From Bacteroidota bacterium (lineage in GTDB: Bacteria > Bacteroidota > Bacteroidia > Chitinophagales > Chitinophagaceae), in assembly GCA_947452905.1 (NCBI GenBank), contig CANGEP010000001.1, forward strand, positions 496,001 through 560,000: 64,000 nt of DNA, written 5' to 3'. Every line of letters starts with the position of its first letter. Positions within the stretch are counted from its first letter, which is position 1. The notes beneath the pieces were generated by a model that worked only from the letters and a program-made list of their open reading frames with translations, had not been told where the DNA came from and searched no databases. Position numbers and translations under genes: made by a program. Below, one piece after another: positions 24,729 to 34,851 of the stretch.

Positions 24729-27326
24729 TTATTCTGCTTTAGGTTCCTTAGGCACTTTAGGTAATTTCTCTTTTTCCTTTTTTTGTAAGGTAAAGAAAAG
24801 TTCATTTTTTTCTTTGTCTAAATCACCAATTAAAGTATCCCCTGCTTTTACACTATGATTTAATATCTCTTCTGCTAAAGGATCTTCGATATGTTTTTGA
24901 ATGGCTCTATGTAAAGGTCTTGCGCCAAATTGAACATCATATCCTTTTTCAGCAATAAACTCTTTTGCAGCATCTGTAAGTACCAAGTTTAATCCTAGAT
25001 TCACTAATCTGCTTAATACATTCTTCATGATGATATCAATAATCAAGAAGATGTTTTCTTTGGTTAAAGAGTTAAATACTACTACATCATCAATACGATT
25101 TAAAAACTCAGGTGAGAAAGTACGTTTAAGTGCTTTTTCAATAACACTTCGATTATTCTCCTCGGTTTGTTGCACTCTTGTGGCAGTTGCAAAACCAACA
25201 CCATCCCCGAATTCTTTTAATTGACGGGCACCAATATTAGAAGTCATAATTATTAAAGTGTTCTTAAAATCTACTTTACGACCAAGACCATCCGTTAAAA
25301 TTCCATCATCTAATACTTGTAATAAAATATTATAAATATCTGGATGCGCTTTTTCGATTTCATCTAATAAAATAACACAATAAGGTTTGCGACGTACTTT
25401 CTCTGTTAACTGCCCACCTTCTTCATAGCCTACATAACCGGGAGGCGCACCAATTAAACGAGAAACAGCAAATTTTTCCATATACTCACTCATATCTATA
25501 CGTATAAGTGATTCCTCAGAATCAAACATGTTTCTTGCTAGCGCTCTGGCTAATTCAGTTTTACCTACCCCTGTTGGACCTAAGAATATAAATGTTCCAA
25601 TGGGCTTTTTGGGATCTTTTAAACCCACTCTATTTCTTTGAATCGCTTTTACCACTTTACTAATAGCATCGTCCTGACCTATCACCATGCCTTTCATATC
25701 GTCGGCCATTTTGCGAAGCTTGGTAGTTTCAGCCTCCACCATACGTTTAACAGGAATTCCAGTCATCATACTAATGACTTCTGCAATATTTTCTTCGTTA
25801 ATAGGGAATCTCTTATTCTTGCTGTCTTCTTCCCAATTTGATTTTGCTTTTTCTAAAGCTTCCCCTAATTTTTTTTCAGTATCTCTCAAGCTAGCCGCTT
25901 CTTCGAAACGCTGGCTTTTAACCACTTTATTTTTTTCGGCTTTAACGTCTTCAATTTGTTTTTCTAATTCAACAATATCTTGAGGAACATTAATATTCTT
26001 TAAATGTACTCTTGCACCTACTTCATCTAAAACATCAATCGCTTTGTCTGGAAGTAAACGATCGGTCATGTAACGATCACTTAATTTTACGCAAGCCTCA
26101 ATAGCTTCTTGATCGTACACTACACTATGATAATCTTCGTATTTAGATTTTATATTATTTAAAATAGTAATTGTATCCTCCACACTTGGTGGCTCAATAA
26201 TTACTTTTTGGAAACGACGATCCAAAGCGCCATCTTTCTCGATATGCATTCTGTATTCATCTAAGGTGGAAGCACCAATACATTGCAATTCTCCTCTAGC
26301 TAAAGCAGGTTTAAAAATATTGGAGGCATCCAAAGAACCACTCGCGCCTCCAGCACCCACTATAGTATGAATTTCATCGATAAATAAAATTACATCTCTA
26401 TTTTTTTCTAATTCATTCATGATCGCCTTCATTCGCTCCTCAAATTGACCACGATATTTTGTACCCGCCACCAAGGCAGCAAGGTCAAGGGAAATTACAC
26501 GCTTATCAAATAAAACCCTACTTACTTTTCTTTGCACAATTCTTAAAGCCAATCCTTCTACTATAGCAGTTTTACCCACCCCAGGCTCACCAATTAAAAT
26601 AGGATTATTCTTTTTACGACGAGATAAAATTTGACTTACTCTTTCAATTTCAGCTTCTCTGCCCACAATTGGATCCAAGGAATCCATCTCGGCCAATTTT
26701 GTAATATCTCGACCAAAATTATCTAAAACAGGTGTTTTTGATTTACTAGCTGAAACTGGTTTTGCTTTTGAGCCCCCTCCAAAATTAGGACCTCTTTTTT
26801 CTTCTTCAAATTCATCATCCCCCTCTTCTGAGAATTCTGAACGAGTGCTACCCGTATTGCCATCAAATTCGGAAGGACCAGATGGCGAAGAGCCCACCAT
26901 ACCTAATTCATTTCGGAATAAATCATAATCCACATCAAATTGATTTAAAATTTGAGTAGCAATATTTTCTTTATTCTTTAAAATACTCAATAATAAATGC
27001 TCGGTTTCCACCATCGGACTTTTAAGCGCTTTGGCTTCTAGCACCGTTACTCGAATTACTTTTTCGGCTTGCTTGGTTAAGGGTAAGCTATTAATATTGG
27101 CCACATTCTTTCCCGACTTATCCTTTACAGCTAATTCAATCTCTTTTCTAAGTTCAGCTAAATTCACATTTAACTGCCTTAAGACTTTGATAGCGGTATT
27201 CTCTTGATCTCTAATAAGCCCCAGCATTAAATGCTCGGCCCCAATAAAGTCGTTCCCTAATCTCAATGCTTCTTCTCTACTATAAGAGATGATTTCCTTA
27301 ACTTGTGTTGAAAAATTATTATCCAT
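24729..27326 (-). CDS. clpC: ATP-dependent Clp protease ATPase ClpC
   Basis: The 865-residue protein has two N-terminal Clp repeats (from [20 protein letters not shown]), a Gly/Ser/Glu-rich linker (about 145-200), the first AAA+ module ([16 protein letters not shown]), a UVR-type coiled segment ([15 protein letters not shown], near 460) and the second AAA+ module ([27 protein letters not shown]). Linker length and UVR motif indicate ClpC rather than ClpB or ClpA. It unfolds substrates for ClpP in the cytosol. It diverges from the STAS gene, 85 bases apart. The C-terminus is Lys/Glu-rich. Confidence 0.95.
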   Translation of the reverse strand: MDNNFSTQVKEIISYSREEALRLGNDFIGAEHLMLGLIRDQENTAIKVLRQLNVNLAELRKEIELAVKDKSGKNVANINSLPLTKQAEKVIRVTVLEAKALKSPMVETEHLLLSILKNKENIATQILNQFDVDYDLFRNELGMVGSSPSGPSEFDGNTGSTRSEFSEEGDDEFEEEKRGPNFGGGSKAKPVSASKSKTPVLDNFGRDITKLAEMDSLDPIVGREAEIERVSQILSRRKKNNPILIGEPGVGKTAIVEGLALRIVQRKVSRVLFDKRVISLDLAALVAGTKYRGQFEERMKAIMNELEKNRDVILFIDEIHTIVGAGGASGSLDASNIFKPALARGELQCIGASTLDEYRMHIEKDGALDRRFQKVIIEPPSVEDTITILNNIKSKYEDYHSVVYDQEAIEACVKLSDRYMTDRLLPDKAIDVLDEVGARVHLKNINVPQDIVELEKQIEDVKAEKNKVVKSQRFEEAASLRDTEKKLGEALEKAKSNWEEDSKNKRFPINEENIAEVISMMTGIPVKRMVEAETTKLRKMADDMKGMVIGQDDAISKVVKAIQRNRVGLKDPKKPIGTFIFLGPTGVGKTELARALARNMFDSEESLIRIDMSEYMEKFAVSRLIGAPPGYVGYEEGGQLTEKVRRKPYCVILLDEIEKAHPDIYNILLQVLDDGILTDGLGRKVDFKNTLIIMTSNIGARQLKEFGDGVGFATATRVQQTEENNRSVIEKALKRTFSPEFLNRIDDVVVFNSLTKENIFLIIDIIMKNVLSRLVNLGLNLVLTDAAKEFIAEKGYDVQFGARPLHRAIQKHIEDPLAEEILNHSVKAGDTLIGDLDKEKNELFFTLQKKEKEKLPKVPKEPKAE

Positions 27327-27360
27327 AAATTTATATTGGAGCTGTTACAAGAATAACGAA

Positions 27361-27368
27361 TATTTTTG
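27361..27368 (+). promoter_or_regulatory. -7 box before the STAS-domain gene
   Basis: TATTTTTG fits TAnnTTTG; a TTG at 27336-27338 lies 22 bases upstream as a possible -33 element. The STAS gene starts at 27412. Confidence 0.4.
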
Positions 27369-27411
27369 ACCTAAAGTATGTTCTAGTATTACTTGTTATC
27401 AACCTTTTATT

Positions 27412-27819
27412 ATGAGCCAAATTCAATACCAAACAGAAACTAAGGAGAAATTTATCGTTATTACAATTCTCAATACGGACCTTAGTTCAAATCTCGTGCC
27501 AGAATTAGCCAAATTAACCGCAAATTGGGGAAATTCAGCCCCAAAAAACCTAATCTTAAATCTTAAGCATTTACAAAATTGGGACGAGGCCATAATTGAG
27601 CAAATAGTCAAAGATCAGGGCAGCTTTTACGAAAATAATACCAGTTTTGTCATTTGTGAACTGTCAGAAAGCCTAGAAAACAAACTAGATTTAACCGATT
27701 ATGGCGAATTATTGAACATAACTCCTACCGAATCCGAAGCCTGGGACATTGTTCAAATGGAGGAAATTGAGAGAGAATTGTTAGATAGTGACGATATGGA
27801 GTTTTCGACCCAAGAATAG
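27412..27819 (+). CDS. STAS-domain protein
   Basis: The 135-residue protein fits a single STAS (anti-sigma-antagonist-like) domain: beta-strands KFIVITILN and NLILNLKHLQNWDEAIIEQIVK, then a strand SFVICELSESLENKL and an acidic tail (ELLDSDDMEFSTQE). The usual phosphorylatable Ser/Thr position (DxSG) is not evident: the equivalent stretch reads LKHLQNWD. It lies alone between clpC and dnaG. STAS proteins often report phosphorylation state in partner switching, but no kinase or sigma factor gene is nearby, so the role is unknown. Confidence 0.7.
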   Translation: MSQIQYQTETKEKFIVITILNTDLSSNLVPELAKLTANWGNSAPKNLILNLKHLQNWDEAIIEQIVKDQGSFYENNTSFVICELSESLENKLDLTDYGELLNITPTESEAWDIVQMEEIERELLDSDDMEFSTQE

Positions 27820-27856
27820 GCCTTAAATAAGCCCAAGAATAGCTATTTTCGCGTTC

Positions 27857-29785
27857 ATGATTACCCCACAGACCATACAACAAATTACCAGTCGCATTGA
27901 TATCATTGATATCGTGGGTGAATTTGTGAAACTTAAAAAAAGGGGCACCAATTATTTAGGCAATTGTCCTTTTCACAACGAAAAAACACCTTCTTTCACT
28001 GTATCCCCCGCCAAAGAGATTTACAAATGTTTTGGATGTGGTAAAAGTGGCAACTCCATTACTTTTTTAATGGAGCATGAAAAGTATAGTTATGTGGAGG
28101 CTTTAAGATGGTTAGCGGCTAGATACAATATTGAAATTGAAGAAACAGAAGTAAGTCCTGCACAAAAAATTGCTCAACAAACTGCCGATAGCTTGTATGC
28201 AATTAATCATTTTGCTATGGAATTTTTTACCAAGCAATATTGGGATACAGAAGCAGGTGCTACTATTGCACAGAGCTATATGCAACACCGTGGTTTTTTA
28301 AAACCCATAGTGGAGAAATTTAAAGTTGGTTATAATCCTTCCGAAAGAGATAGTTTAGCAAAAGCACTCCTTCAAAATCAATTTAATCCCGAACTCTTTG
28401 CCAAGACGGGTTTAGTGGTAGAGCGAAATGGGGAATGGCAGGATAATTATAGAGATCGTATCATTTTTCCTATTCATAATACTACTGGAAAAATTATTGG
28501 CTTTGGTGCCAGACAGATTGCCAAAAATGACAAGTCACCTAAATATATCAATAGCCCAGAAAATGAAATTTATGTAAAAAGTAAAATCCTTTACGGTTCC
28601 TATTTTGCTAGAACAGCTATAAATAATTTAGACGAATGTTTACTGGTAGAAGGTTATACCGATGTGGTAAGCTTACACCAAGCTGGAATTGAAAACGTAG
28701 TAGCCAGTGGAGGTACCTCTTTAACCATAGATCAGTTAAGGCTAATCAAAAAATATACCCAAAACCTAACCATCATTTACGATGGAGATAGTGCGGGTGT
28801 TAAAGCTGCGCTTCGTGGATTGGATATGGCATTAGAAGAAGGATTAAATGTGCAGCTGGTATTAATTCCAGACAATGAAGATCCAGATAGTTATGTAAAT
28901 AAAGTGGGGCCCGATGCTTTTAGAGATTTTGTAAAATCCGCTAAAAAAGACTTTGTATTATTTCAGCTTGAAGTACAATTAAAAGAAGTAGGTGGCGATC
29001 TTAATAAGAAAAACTCATTGGTAAATCAAATAGCAGAAACCTTAAGTAAAATTAATAAGGCAGAAGATTTTACCAAGCTACAGGAATATGTAAAAAAGTG
29101 TGCTTCCTTATTACGTATCGACGAAACAGGACTTACGCAACTGGTTAATAAATTTAAGCGTGATAAAATTGTAAAGGAAGAAAAAAAGATGGCCTACGAC
29201 GAAGCGGCTATTTTAATGCCTAGCTTTCCTACCCCTGAACAAGAAGATACTAGCCACGATTTATTTGTAGATAGAGACTTAGCACATGAAAAGAATTTGG
29301 TTAAACTCGTTATAGAGTATGGTTTAGAAACGAACGAAAAAGGGCAGTTAATAGCTAATTATGTTTTTGAAGAAATAGAAAACTTCCCGCTCGAAAATAC
29401 AGATATGGTATACCTCATGGAGGCCTATAAAAAGTGGTTACATGAAGGGAAAATGCCCAATAGCAAAACGATGCAATACCACGAGGATGAACGCGTTCAA
29501 AAATGGGTGGTGAGCTTAATGGCTCCCGAAGAAGAACTTAGCTTAAGATGGAATGAAAAATTAGGGATTAAGAAAAAAGAAGCAGCCAAAAATAATATGG
29601 ACGAAGTGGACAGAAGCTTATTGTATTTTAAACTTCGAAAGATTAAAAAGATGATTGCTCAAAATCAACAAGATTTAGAAACTGCTGCTCCTGATGATCA
29701 ATTGCAATTATTACAAATACACAAGCATCTTAAAGATGTTGAAAAAGAAATCACCGCTACGCTAGGTACCGTGATCTTCAAATAA
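27857..29785 (+). CDS. dnaG: DNA primase DnaG
   Basis: The N-terminal CHC2 zinc finger (Cys37, His40, Cys58, Cys61 within CPFH and CFGC) is followed by the primase catalytic core with IIGFGARQI, the TOPRIM motifs LVEGYTDVVSLHQAG and YDGDSAGVKAA, and a C-terminal helicase-interaction region that differs from the E. coli one. It makes RNA primers at the replication fork. The 642-residue length is normal. TATTTTCG (27844-27851) resembles a -7 box five bases before the ATG. The convergent YdeI-like gene ends 2 bases after its stop. Confidence 0.95.
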   Translation: MITPQTIQQITSRIDIIDIVGEFVKLKKRGTNYLGNCPFHNEKTPSFTVSPAKEIYKCFGCGKSGNSITFLMEHEKYSYVEALRWLAARYNIEIEETEVSPAQKIAQQTADSLYAINHFAMEFFTKQYWDTEAGATIAQSYMQHRGFLKPIVEKFKVGYNPSERDSLAKALLQNQFNPELFAKTGLVVERNGEWQDNYRDRIIFPIHNTTGKIIGFGARQIAKNDKSPKYINSPENEIYVKSKILYGSYFARTAINNLDECLLVEGYTDVVSLHQAGIENVVASGGTSLTIDQLRLIKKYTQNLTIIYDGDSAGVKAALRGLDMALEEGLNVQLVLIPDNEDPDSYVNKVGPDAFRDFVKSAKKDFVLFQLEVQLKEVGGDLNKKNSLVNQIAETLSKINKAEDFTKLQEYVKKCASLLRIDETGLTQLVNKFKRDKIVKEEKKMAYDEAAILMPSFPTPEQEDTSHDLFVDRDLAHEKNLVKLVIEYGLETNEKGQLIANYVFEEIENFPLENTDMVYLMEAYKKWLHEGKMPNSKTMQYHEDERVQKWVVSLMAPEEELSLRWNEKLGIKKKEAAKNNMDEVDRSLLYFKLRKIKKMIAQNQQDLETAAPDDQLQLLQIHKHLKDVEKEITATLGTVIFK

Positions 29786-29787
29786 AA

Positions 29788-30456
29788 TTACTTCTCTGAA
29801 GGATTATTTTTTCCAGCTAATAATTTCTCTAAAGTGGCTTCTAGACGCTTTTGTTTTGTCTCCTCTTTTTTTGCCCCTTGAATCCAACTTAAATACTCCT
29901 TTTGATTAATAATAGATAAAGAAGTAAAAAACTCTCTTGCTTCTTCATGAGCGGCTAAGATTTTATCTAATTCCACAGGTAAAGCAATTAATCTTTTTTC
30001 AAAGTCATCCACTTTAATTGAAGAGGCTTTAAACTCAACAAAGGTTCTATTCTTATTAGGTAATTGGTCTACTTTCTTAAATCGCATGGCGGTCCATACA
30101 TGATCCAGTGTAACTTGTCTGATGGCCTCATATTCATTTTTGGATAAAATCTCCCAGCTAGCATCTCTATTTAAATCAGAAACAATTTTAGAAGTTGTTT
30201 TAGGATAGGCAATCCATAATTTACTTTCTGGGTGTAAGGCAGAAAAAACCTCTTTTAGAATATTGTTTAACTGCAACTGATTGATAGCAAAAATGAGGGC
30301 AAAATCGATCTTCCTTGTTTTTAATAAAGGCGTAAGATTTTTGTTATAATTTAATTTTGCAAATTGCTTTTCAACGGAAGAAGGTAAACCCTGTATCAGT
30401 AAATTTTTTTCGTCCTTCAACTGCAGTTTTTCTAAAATATGCTGATTTCCTGACAT
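29788..30456 (-). CDS. YdeI/OmpD-associated protein with DUF3052-like N-terminus
   Basis: Residues 1-125 look like a DUF3052-type domain (LPSSVEKQFAKL, ALHPESKLWIAYPK, RQVTLDHVWTAMRFKK). Residues 150-222 are the YdeI/OmdA C-terminal region (ALPVELDKILAAHEEAREFFTSLS; EYLSWIQGAKKEETKQKRLEATLEKL). The second domain has been linked to bacteriocin protection, a weak functional label. A fusion of the two is seen in some Bacteroidota. The protein appears cytosolic. No partner genes are evident; it ends 2 bases from the convergent dnaG stop. Confidence 0.7.
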   Translation of the reverse strand: MSGNQHILEKLQLKDEKNLLIQGLPSSVEKQFAKLNYNKNLTPLLKTRKIDFALIFAINQLQLNNILKEVFSALHPESKLWIAYPKTTSKIVSDLNRDASWEILSKNEYEAIRQVTLDHVWTAMRFKKVDQLPNKNRTFVEFKASSIKVDDFEKRLIALPVELDKILAAHEEAREFFTSLSIINQKEYLSWIQGAKKEETKQKRLEATLEKLLAGKNNPSEK

Positions 30457-30561
30457 AACTAAAATTATTTAAGGGAGAGCGAAGTTACTAAATTCTAATG
30501 GCAACGGAATGTAAAATCAATAAAATCTTATAAGATACTGATAGACAGTAAGTTAAATTCT

Positions 30562-31194
30562 TTACCTTTTGTCTCTATTTTTAAAAATAGGGACTTTGTT
30601 TTCGGTTCCTTTTAGGAGTCTACCTATATTCTTTTGATGGGTAACAATGACCATTAATGCCACTATGATGGCAAACATACGATACATTGTTTCCTTTTCA
30701 TTAAATATGAACAAGATTAAAACCATAAAAGCAATTCCTGCTAACATGGAGCTTAATGAAACAAATCGTGTAGATAATAAGGTTATTGCAAAAACCAATA
30801 AACATAATAATGCAACAATAGGCTGAATAGCCAATGCCATACCTAATAAAGTGGCCACCCCTTTTCCTCCTTTAAAATTAGCCCAGATAGGAAAAATATG
30901 ACCTACTACAGCCGCCAAACCCAATATGATCATGAAATTGGTTCTAGCTAACTCATTGGTCAAGTAAAATGGAATGAGAATATATAAAGAGGTTGCAATG
31001 GCACCCTTGGCAACGTCCACAATCATTACAAAACTACCCCATTTAGATCCTAAAACTCGAAAGGTGTTAGTAGCACCTGCATTTCCACTCCCATAATCCC
31101 TAATATCTAAACCAAACATAGATTTACTCACCCATACTGAAGTAGGTATAGATCCAATTAAATAGGCCAGAATAGTAAGTAATATCTCGTTCAT
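30562..31194 (-). CDS. plsY: Glycerol-3-phosphate acyltransferase PlsY
   Basis: A polytopic inner-membrane protein of 210 residues with the three PlsY motifs: GSIPTSVWVSK, GSGNAGATNTFRVLG and GHIFPIWANFKGGKGVAT. It transfers an acyl group from acyl-phosphate to glycerol 3-phosphate, the first step of phospholipid synthesis. An upstream ATG at 31227 would add MSYLCISKPQT, which is not family-like and would overlap the -7 box; the ATG at 31194 is chosen. Confidence 0.94.
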   Translation of the reverse strand: MNEILLTILAYLIGSIPTSVWVSKSMFGLDIRDYGSGNAGATNTFRVLGSKWGSFVMIVDVAKGAIATSLYILIPFYLTNELARTNFMIILGLAAVVGHIFPIWANFKGGKGVATLLGMALAIQPIVALLCLLVFAITLLSTRFVSLSSMLAGIAFMVLILFIFNEKETMYRMFAIIVALMVIVTHQKNIGRLLKGTENKVPIFKNRDKR

Positions 31195-31213
31195 CGTTTG
31201 GGGTTTCGATATA

Positions 31214-31221
31214 CAAAGATA
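31214..31221 (-). promoter_or_regulatory. -7 box for plsY
   Basis: On the minus strand TATCTTTG fits TAnnTTTG exactly and ends 19 bases before the plsY ATG at 31194. This supports the shorter plsY start. Confidence 0.45.
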
Positions 31222-31267
31222 GCTCAAAAAAGTTTAATGATTTGTTAACAAAGGAGCGAAATGAAGA

Positions 31268-32161
31268 CTAAGGTCTATCAAATTGGAGACTTACCCAGCC
31301 ATTTAAAGGTAAACTTTTACTGAATTGCCACCCATTTTCTAACGCCAAATTGATCATATCTTCTTGATCTTCAATAAGTAATCCACTTAAAACTAGGATA
31401 CTCCCTTTTTTGGCTGCCTGGGTAAGTGCTAACATATTGGCTTCGATGATATGTCTATTTACATTGGCCAAAATAATATCAAAAGTGCTGTTTTGAATGG
31501 CCGTTTCTACTTTTTGGACCTCAATCAGCTTACATTGGTTGTTGGCGCAATTTTCCGCTGCGTTTTCGATACACCAGTCATCATTGTCAACAGCTAAAAT
31601 AGCTGAAGCACCTAGTAATTCGGCTAAAATGGCTAAAATACCAGTTCCGGTTCCAAAGTCATATACCGTTTTATGAACAAAATCAATCTCCTCCATTAAT
31701 TGAATGACGGTATAAGTAGTAGCATGATGACCCGTTCCAAAGCTCATTTTAGGGGTTATTGCAATGTCAAATTTAACGGGTGGATTAAACGATGGATGAA
31801 AATAAGCCCTTATGCCAACGAAGTCTCCTACCTTTACAGGATCGAAATTAGACTCCCAAACAGCATTCCAATTTTGTTCTTTAATAATTGATTTTGAATA
31901 AGTTAAATTATATTGATTAAATATTATATCTAATTCTTTTTTTAATTCTTGCTCTTCAAATTCGTCAGCAGAAATAAAGGTTTTACAATGACCCGCTCCT
32001 TGGCCAATGGCATTGGTTAGTCCTACGCCGTCATTGGTACCAGCTGCCAGTTCCTCTTCATTAAAGCCCTCAAATCCCAAGGCTGAAAGTTGAGCCACTA
32101 GTATATCAAACTGATCCTGATTGTCAAAGTCGAAGGCTATTTGTACGTATTGTTTTGGCAT
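31268..32161 (-). CDS. prmA: Ribosomal protein L11 methyltransferase PrmA
   Basis: The 297-residue protein has an N-terminal L11-recognition region (IAFDFDNQDQFDILVAQLSALGFEGF) and a class I SAM methyltransferase domain with MSFGTGHHATT, VYDFGTGTGILAILAELLGA, VDNDDWCIENAAENC and ILANVNRHII (the NPxx-like motif as ANVN). It trimethylates ribosomal protein L11. It is cytosolic and lies between the pnp terminator and plsY, on the same strand as both. Confidence 0.92.
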   Translation of the reverse strand: MPKQYVQIAFDFDNQDQFDILVAQLSALGFEGFNEEELAAGTNDGVGLTNAIGQGAGHCKTFISADEFEEQELKKELDIIFNQYNLTYSKSIIKEQNWNAVWESNFDPVKVGDFVGIRAYFHPSFNPPVKFDIAITPKMSFGTGHHATTYTVIQLMEEIDFVHKTVYDFGTGTGILAILAELLGASAILAVDNDDWCIENAAENCANNQCKLIEVQKVETAIQNSTFDIILANVNRHIIEANMLALTQAAKKGSILVLSGLLIEDQEDMINLALENGWQFSKSLPLNGWVSLQFDRP

Positions 32162-32174
32162 AAGCTATGATTTA

Positions 32175-32201
32175 AAAAGCCCCGATTAAATCGAGGCTTT
32201 T
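32175..32201 (-). terminator. Terminator after pnp
   Basis: Arms 32175-32185 and 32191-32201 pair with one mismatch around the loop TTAAA; on the minus strand a T-run follows. It separates pnp from prmA. Confidence 0.65.
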
Positions 32202-32217
32202 AATATAAGATTGTAAA

Positions 32218-34371
32218 TTATCCTTGTTGAGGACGATCTTCACGTGGGGCTTGCTCAGGTTTTGGCAATAAAGCTTTGTGGCTTAATTTAAACTTGCCAG
32301 TTTTAGGATCTAATCCTACCAATTTAACCTTCACTTCATCTCCTTCTTTAAAGATACCATCCATAGTTTCTAAACGCTTCCAGCTTATTTCACTAATATG
32401 TAATAAACCTTGTTTGCCTGGCATAAATTCAACGAAAGCGCCAAACTCTTTAATACCTTTTACAACGCCATCGTAAACGTCTCCAATTTCTGGAACCGCT
32501 ACTATACCATTGATCCATCTAACGGCTGCATCTAAGCTATCCTTATTGGCTGAGAAGATACTTACTTCACCATGGTTGTCTACTTCTTCGATATTGATCG
32601 TAGCACCAGTTGTTCTTTGCATTTCTTGAATAATCTTACCACCTGGTCCGATTACAGCACCAATAAATTCTTTATCGATGATTAATTTAACCATTCTTGG
32701 CGCATGTGGTTTCACATCTGCACGAGCAGCTGGAATACATTCATACATAGCCTCTAATATATGTAAGCGGCCTTTTTTAGCTTGAGATAAAGCTTCACGC
32801 ATAATATCCATGCTTAAGCCATCTACTTTAATATCCATTTGAACGCCACAGATACCATCACGCGTACCTGTAACTTTAAAATCCATATCTCCTAAATGAT
32901 CTTCATCTCCTAAAATGTCAGTTAGGATTGCATACTTACCATCTTCTCTAGAAATTAATCCCATTGCTACACCACTTACATGCTTAGGCACAGGCACACC
33001 TGCATCCATTAAGGCTAATGACCCCGCACAAACAGTGGCCATTGAAGACGAACCATTTGATTCTAAGATATCAGATACTACACGAAGTGTATAAGGGAAT
33101 ACAGTAGTGTCAGGTAGCATTTGCTTTAAAGAACGTTGTGCTAAATTACCATGTCCAACTTCACGACGTCCCACCCCACGCATCATTTTTACTTCCCCAG
33201 TTGAGAAGGGAGGAAAATTGTAGTGTAAGAAAAACTTTTGATATTCTGCACTTGCCGCAGTTTCTTGCATTAACTCATCCAACTTAGTACCTAAGGTTAC
33301 AGTTGTTAAAGATTGGGTTTCTCCTCTTGTAAATAAAGAAGAACCATGTGGTGTGGGTAATGGAGATGTTTCCATCGCCAATGGACGTACTTGATCTAAC
33401 TGACGGCCATCTAAACGAATACGGCTATCCACAATCATATTACGCACAACTTCCCACTTTAAATCTTCGTAATACTTTCCTGCTAATTTCTTTTGCAAGT
33501 CGGTAATTTCTGTACCTAAGTGTTCGATGATTTCTTTTTTAAGCGCACTAAATGCATCACTGCGCTCATGCTTAGCAGAACCCATTCTTGCAATAGCGTC
33601 TACTTTGGCGGTTGCGAAATCGTATACTTTTTTCTTAATATCTTCGTCTTGCTCTGGTTTTTTGTAATCACGTACTTCTGTGATACCTACTAACTTTCTT
33701 AATTCAGCTTGCGCTTTAATTTGTTTGTTAATAGCAGCATGTGCTAATTCTAAACACTCCACTAATTCTTCCTCAGAACATTCTTTTGCTTCTCCTTCTA
33801 CCATCATCAGATTCTTTTCTGTAGCAGCAATAATAAATTCTAATTCACATTTTGCTAATGCTGCTTTTGAAGGATTGATTACAAATTTGCCGTCAATTTT
33901 AGCAATTCTAACTTCGGAAATAATTTCTTTAATAGGAATATTAGAAACCGCTAAAGCAGCAGAAGCAGCTAAACAAGCTAGTGAATCGGGCATCACATTT
34001 TCATCAGAGGAAACTAATGAAATTAATACTTGCACATCACATAAATAATCTTCAGGGAATAAAGGTCTTAAGGCACGGTCAATTAAACGACTTGTTAATA
34101 TTTCATAATCATTTAAACGTGCTTCTCTTTTAAAGAAGGACCCTGGAATACGACCAGCAGAAGCAAACTTCTCTTGGTAGTCAACGCTTAATGGGAAAAA
34201 GTCTTGGCCATCTTTAGGATCTTTATTGGCAACAACTGTTGCTAATAAAATACAATTTCCTTGTCTTACAGTAACAGCACCATCTGCTTGACGGGCTAAT
34301 TTACCTGTTTCGATAAATATTTCTTGTCCGGGGTTTACCTCGAACTTAACTGATTTGGGTTGTGATAACAT
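32218..34371 (-). CDS. pnp: Polynucleotide phosphorylase
   Basis: The 717-residue protein has two RNase PH domains (from about 10 and about 325; GETQSLTTVTLGT, DILGDEDHLGDMDFKV), a KH domain (VIGPGGKIIQEMQRTTGATINIEE) and an S1 domain (GVVKGIKEFGAFVEFMPGKQGLLHISEI). It degrades RNA 3'-to-5' with phosphate and works in mRNA decay. It follows rpsO on the same strand, a classic arrangement; the 121-base gap contains a hairpin at 34445-34469. Confidence 0.97.
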   Translation of the reverse strand: MLSQPKSVKFEVNPGQEIFIETGKLARQADGAVTVRQGNCILLATVVANKDPKDGQDFFPLSVDYQEKFASAGRIPGSFFKREARLNDYEILTSRLIDRALRPLFPEDYLCDVQVLISLVSSDENVMPDSLACLAASAALAVSNIPIKEIISEVRIAKIDGKFVINPSKAALAKCELEFIIAATEKNLMMVEGEAKECSEEELVECLELAHAAINKQIKAQAELRKLVGITEVRDYKKPEQDEDIKKKVYDFATAKVDAIARMGSAKHERSDAFSALKKEIIEHLGTEITDLQKKLAGKYYEDLKWEVVRNMIVDSRIRLDGRQLDQVRPLAMETSPLPTPHGSSLFTRGETQSLTTVTLGTKLDELMQETAASAEYQKFFLHYNFPPFSTGEVKMMRGVGRREVGHGNLAQRSLKQMLPDTTVFPYTLRVVSDILESNGSSSMATVCAGSLALMDAGVPVPKHVSGVAMGLISREDGKYAILTDILGDEDHLGDMDFKVTGTRDGICGVQMDIKVDGLSMDIMREALSQAKKGRLHILEAMYECIPAARADVKPHAPRMVKLIIDKEFIGAVIGPGGKIIQEMQRTTGATINIEEVDNHGEVSIFSANKDSLDAAVRWINGIVAVPEIGDVYDGVVKGIKEFGAFVEFMPGKQGLLHISEISWKRLETMDGIFKEGDEVKVKLVGLDPKTGKFKLSHKALLPKPEQAPREDRPQQG

Positions 34372-34444
34372 TTTAATTTTTTTTGGTGTGATTCAATTAA
34401 TTGCAAAAACATGCAGAAAATAAATAACGTATATAAACAACTAA

Positions 34445-34469
34445 TCCCAACCGTGTTGTACAGTTGGGA
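34445..34469 (-). other. Hairpin between rpsO and pnp
   Basis: Arms TCCCAAC (34445-34451) and GTTGGGA (34463-34469) enclose an 11-base loop. There is no T-run, so it is not a clear terminator; it may be a processing or leader structure of pnp, as RNase III sites are in other bacteria. Confidence 0.35.
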
Positions 34470-34492
34470 CAGCTATTATAAATAGTTCTTGA

Positions 34493-34765
34493 TTATTTTC
34501 TTAAGCCTAATTTTTCAATTAGCGCACGGTAACCAGTAAGGTTATGTTTTTGTAAATAAACCAATAAACGCTTACGCTGACCCACTAGTTGCATTAAACC
34601 TCTTTGAGTTGAATGATCTTTGTGGTTGGCTTTTAAATGACCAGAGATGTGCGCGATACGTTGGGTTAATAAAGCAATTTGTCCTTCAATAGAACCTGTG
34701 TTAGTTGCTTTCCCACCAAACTCAGCAAAAATGCTTGCTTTTTTTTCTTTTGTTAGTATAGACAT
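34493..34765 (-). CDS. rpsO: 30S ribosomal protein S15
   Basis: The 90-residue protein matches S15 throughout: FGGKATNTGSIEGQIALLTQRI, HISGHLKANHKDHSTQRGLMQLVGQRKRLLVYL and YRALIEKLGLRK at the C-terminus. It binds 16S rRNA and helps assemble the 30S platform. It is followed by pnp. A good -7 box lies at 34826-34833. Confidence 0.97.
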   Translation of the reverse strand: MSILTKEKKASIFAEFGGKATNTGSIEGQIALLTQRIAHISGHLKANHKDHSTQRGLMQLVGQRKRLLVYLQKHNLTGYRALIEKLGLRK

Positions 34766-34825
34766 TGTAAATCTTCTTTTTTGTGACTAACTGTTAGCCA
34801 CGGTTTTTTTCTTTTATTTCGGCTG

Positions 34826-34833
34826 CAAAGATA
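34826..34833 (-). promoter_or_regulatory. -7 box for rpsO
   Basis: Minus-strand TATCTTTG fits TAnnTTTG, 60 bases before the rpsO ATG. A TTTG lies 23 bases upstream of it, slightly wide. An inverted repeat ATTAGG-CTAAA-CCTAAT (34840-34856) sits just upstream and overlaps the lolA stop. Confidence 0.45.
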
Positions 34834-34851
34834 AGGGGAATTAGGCTAAAC

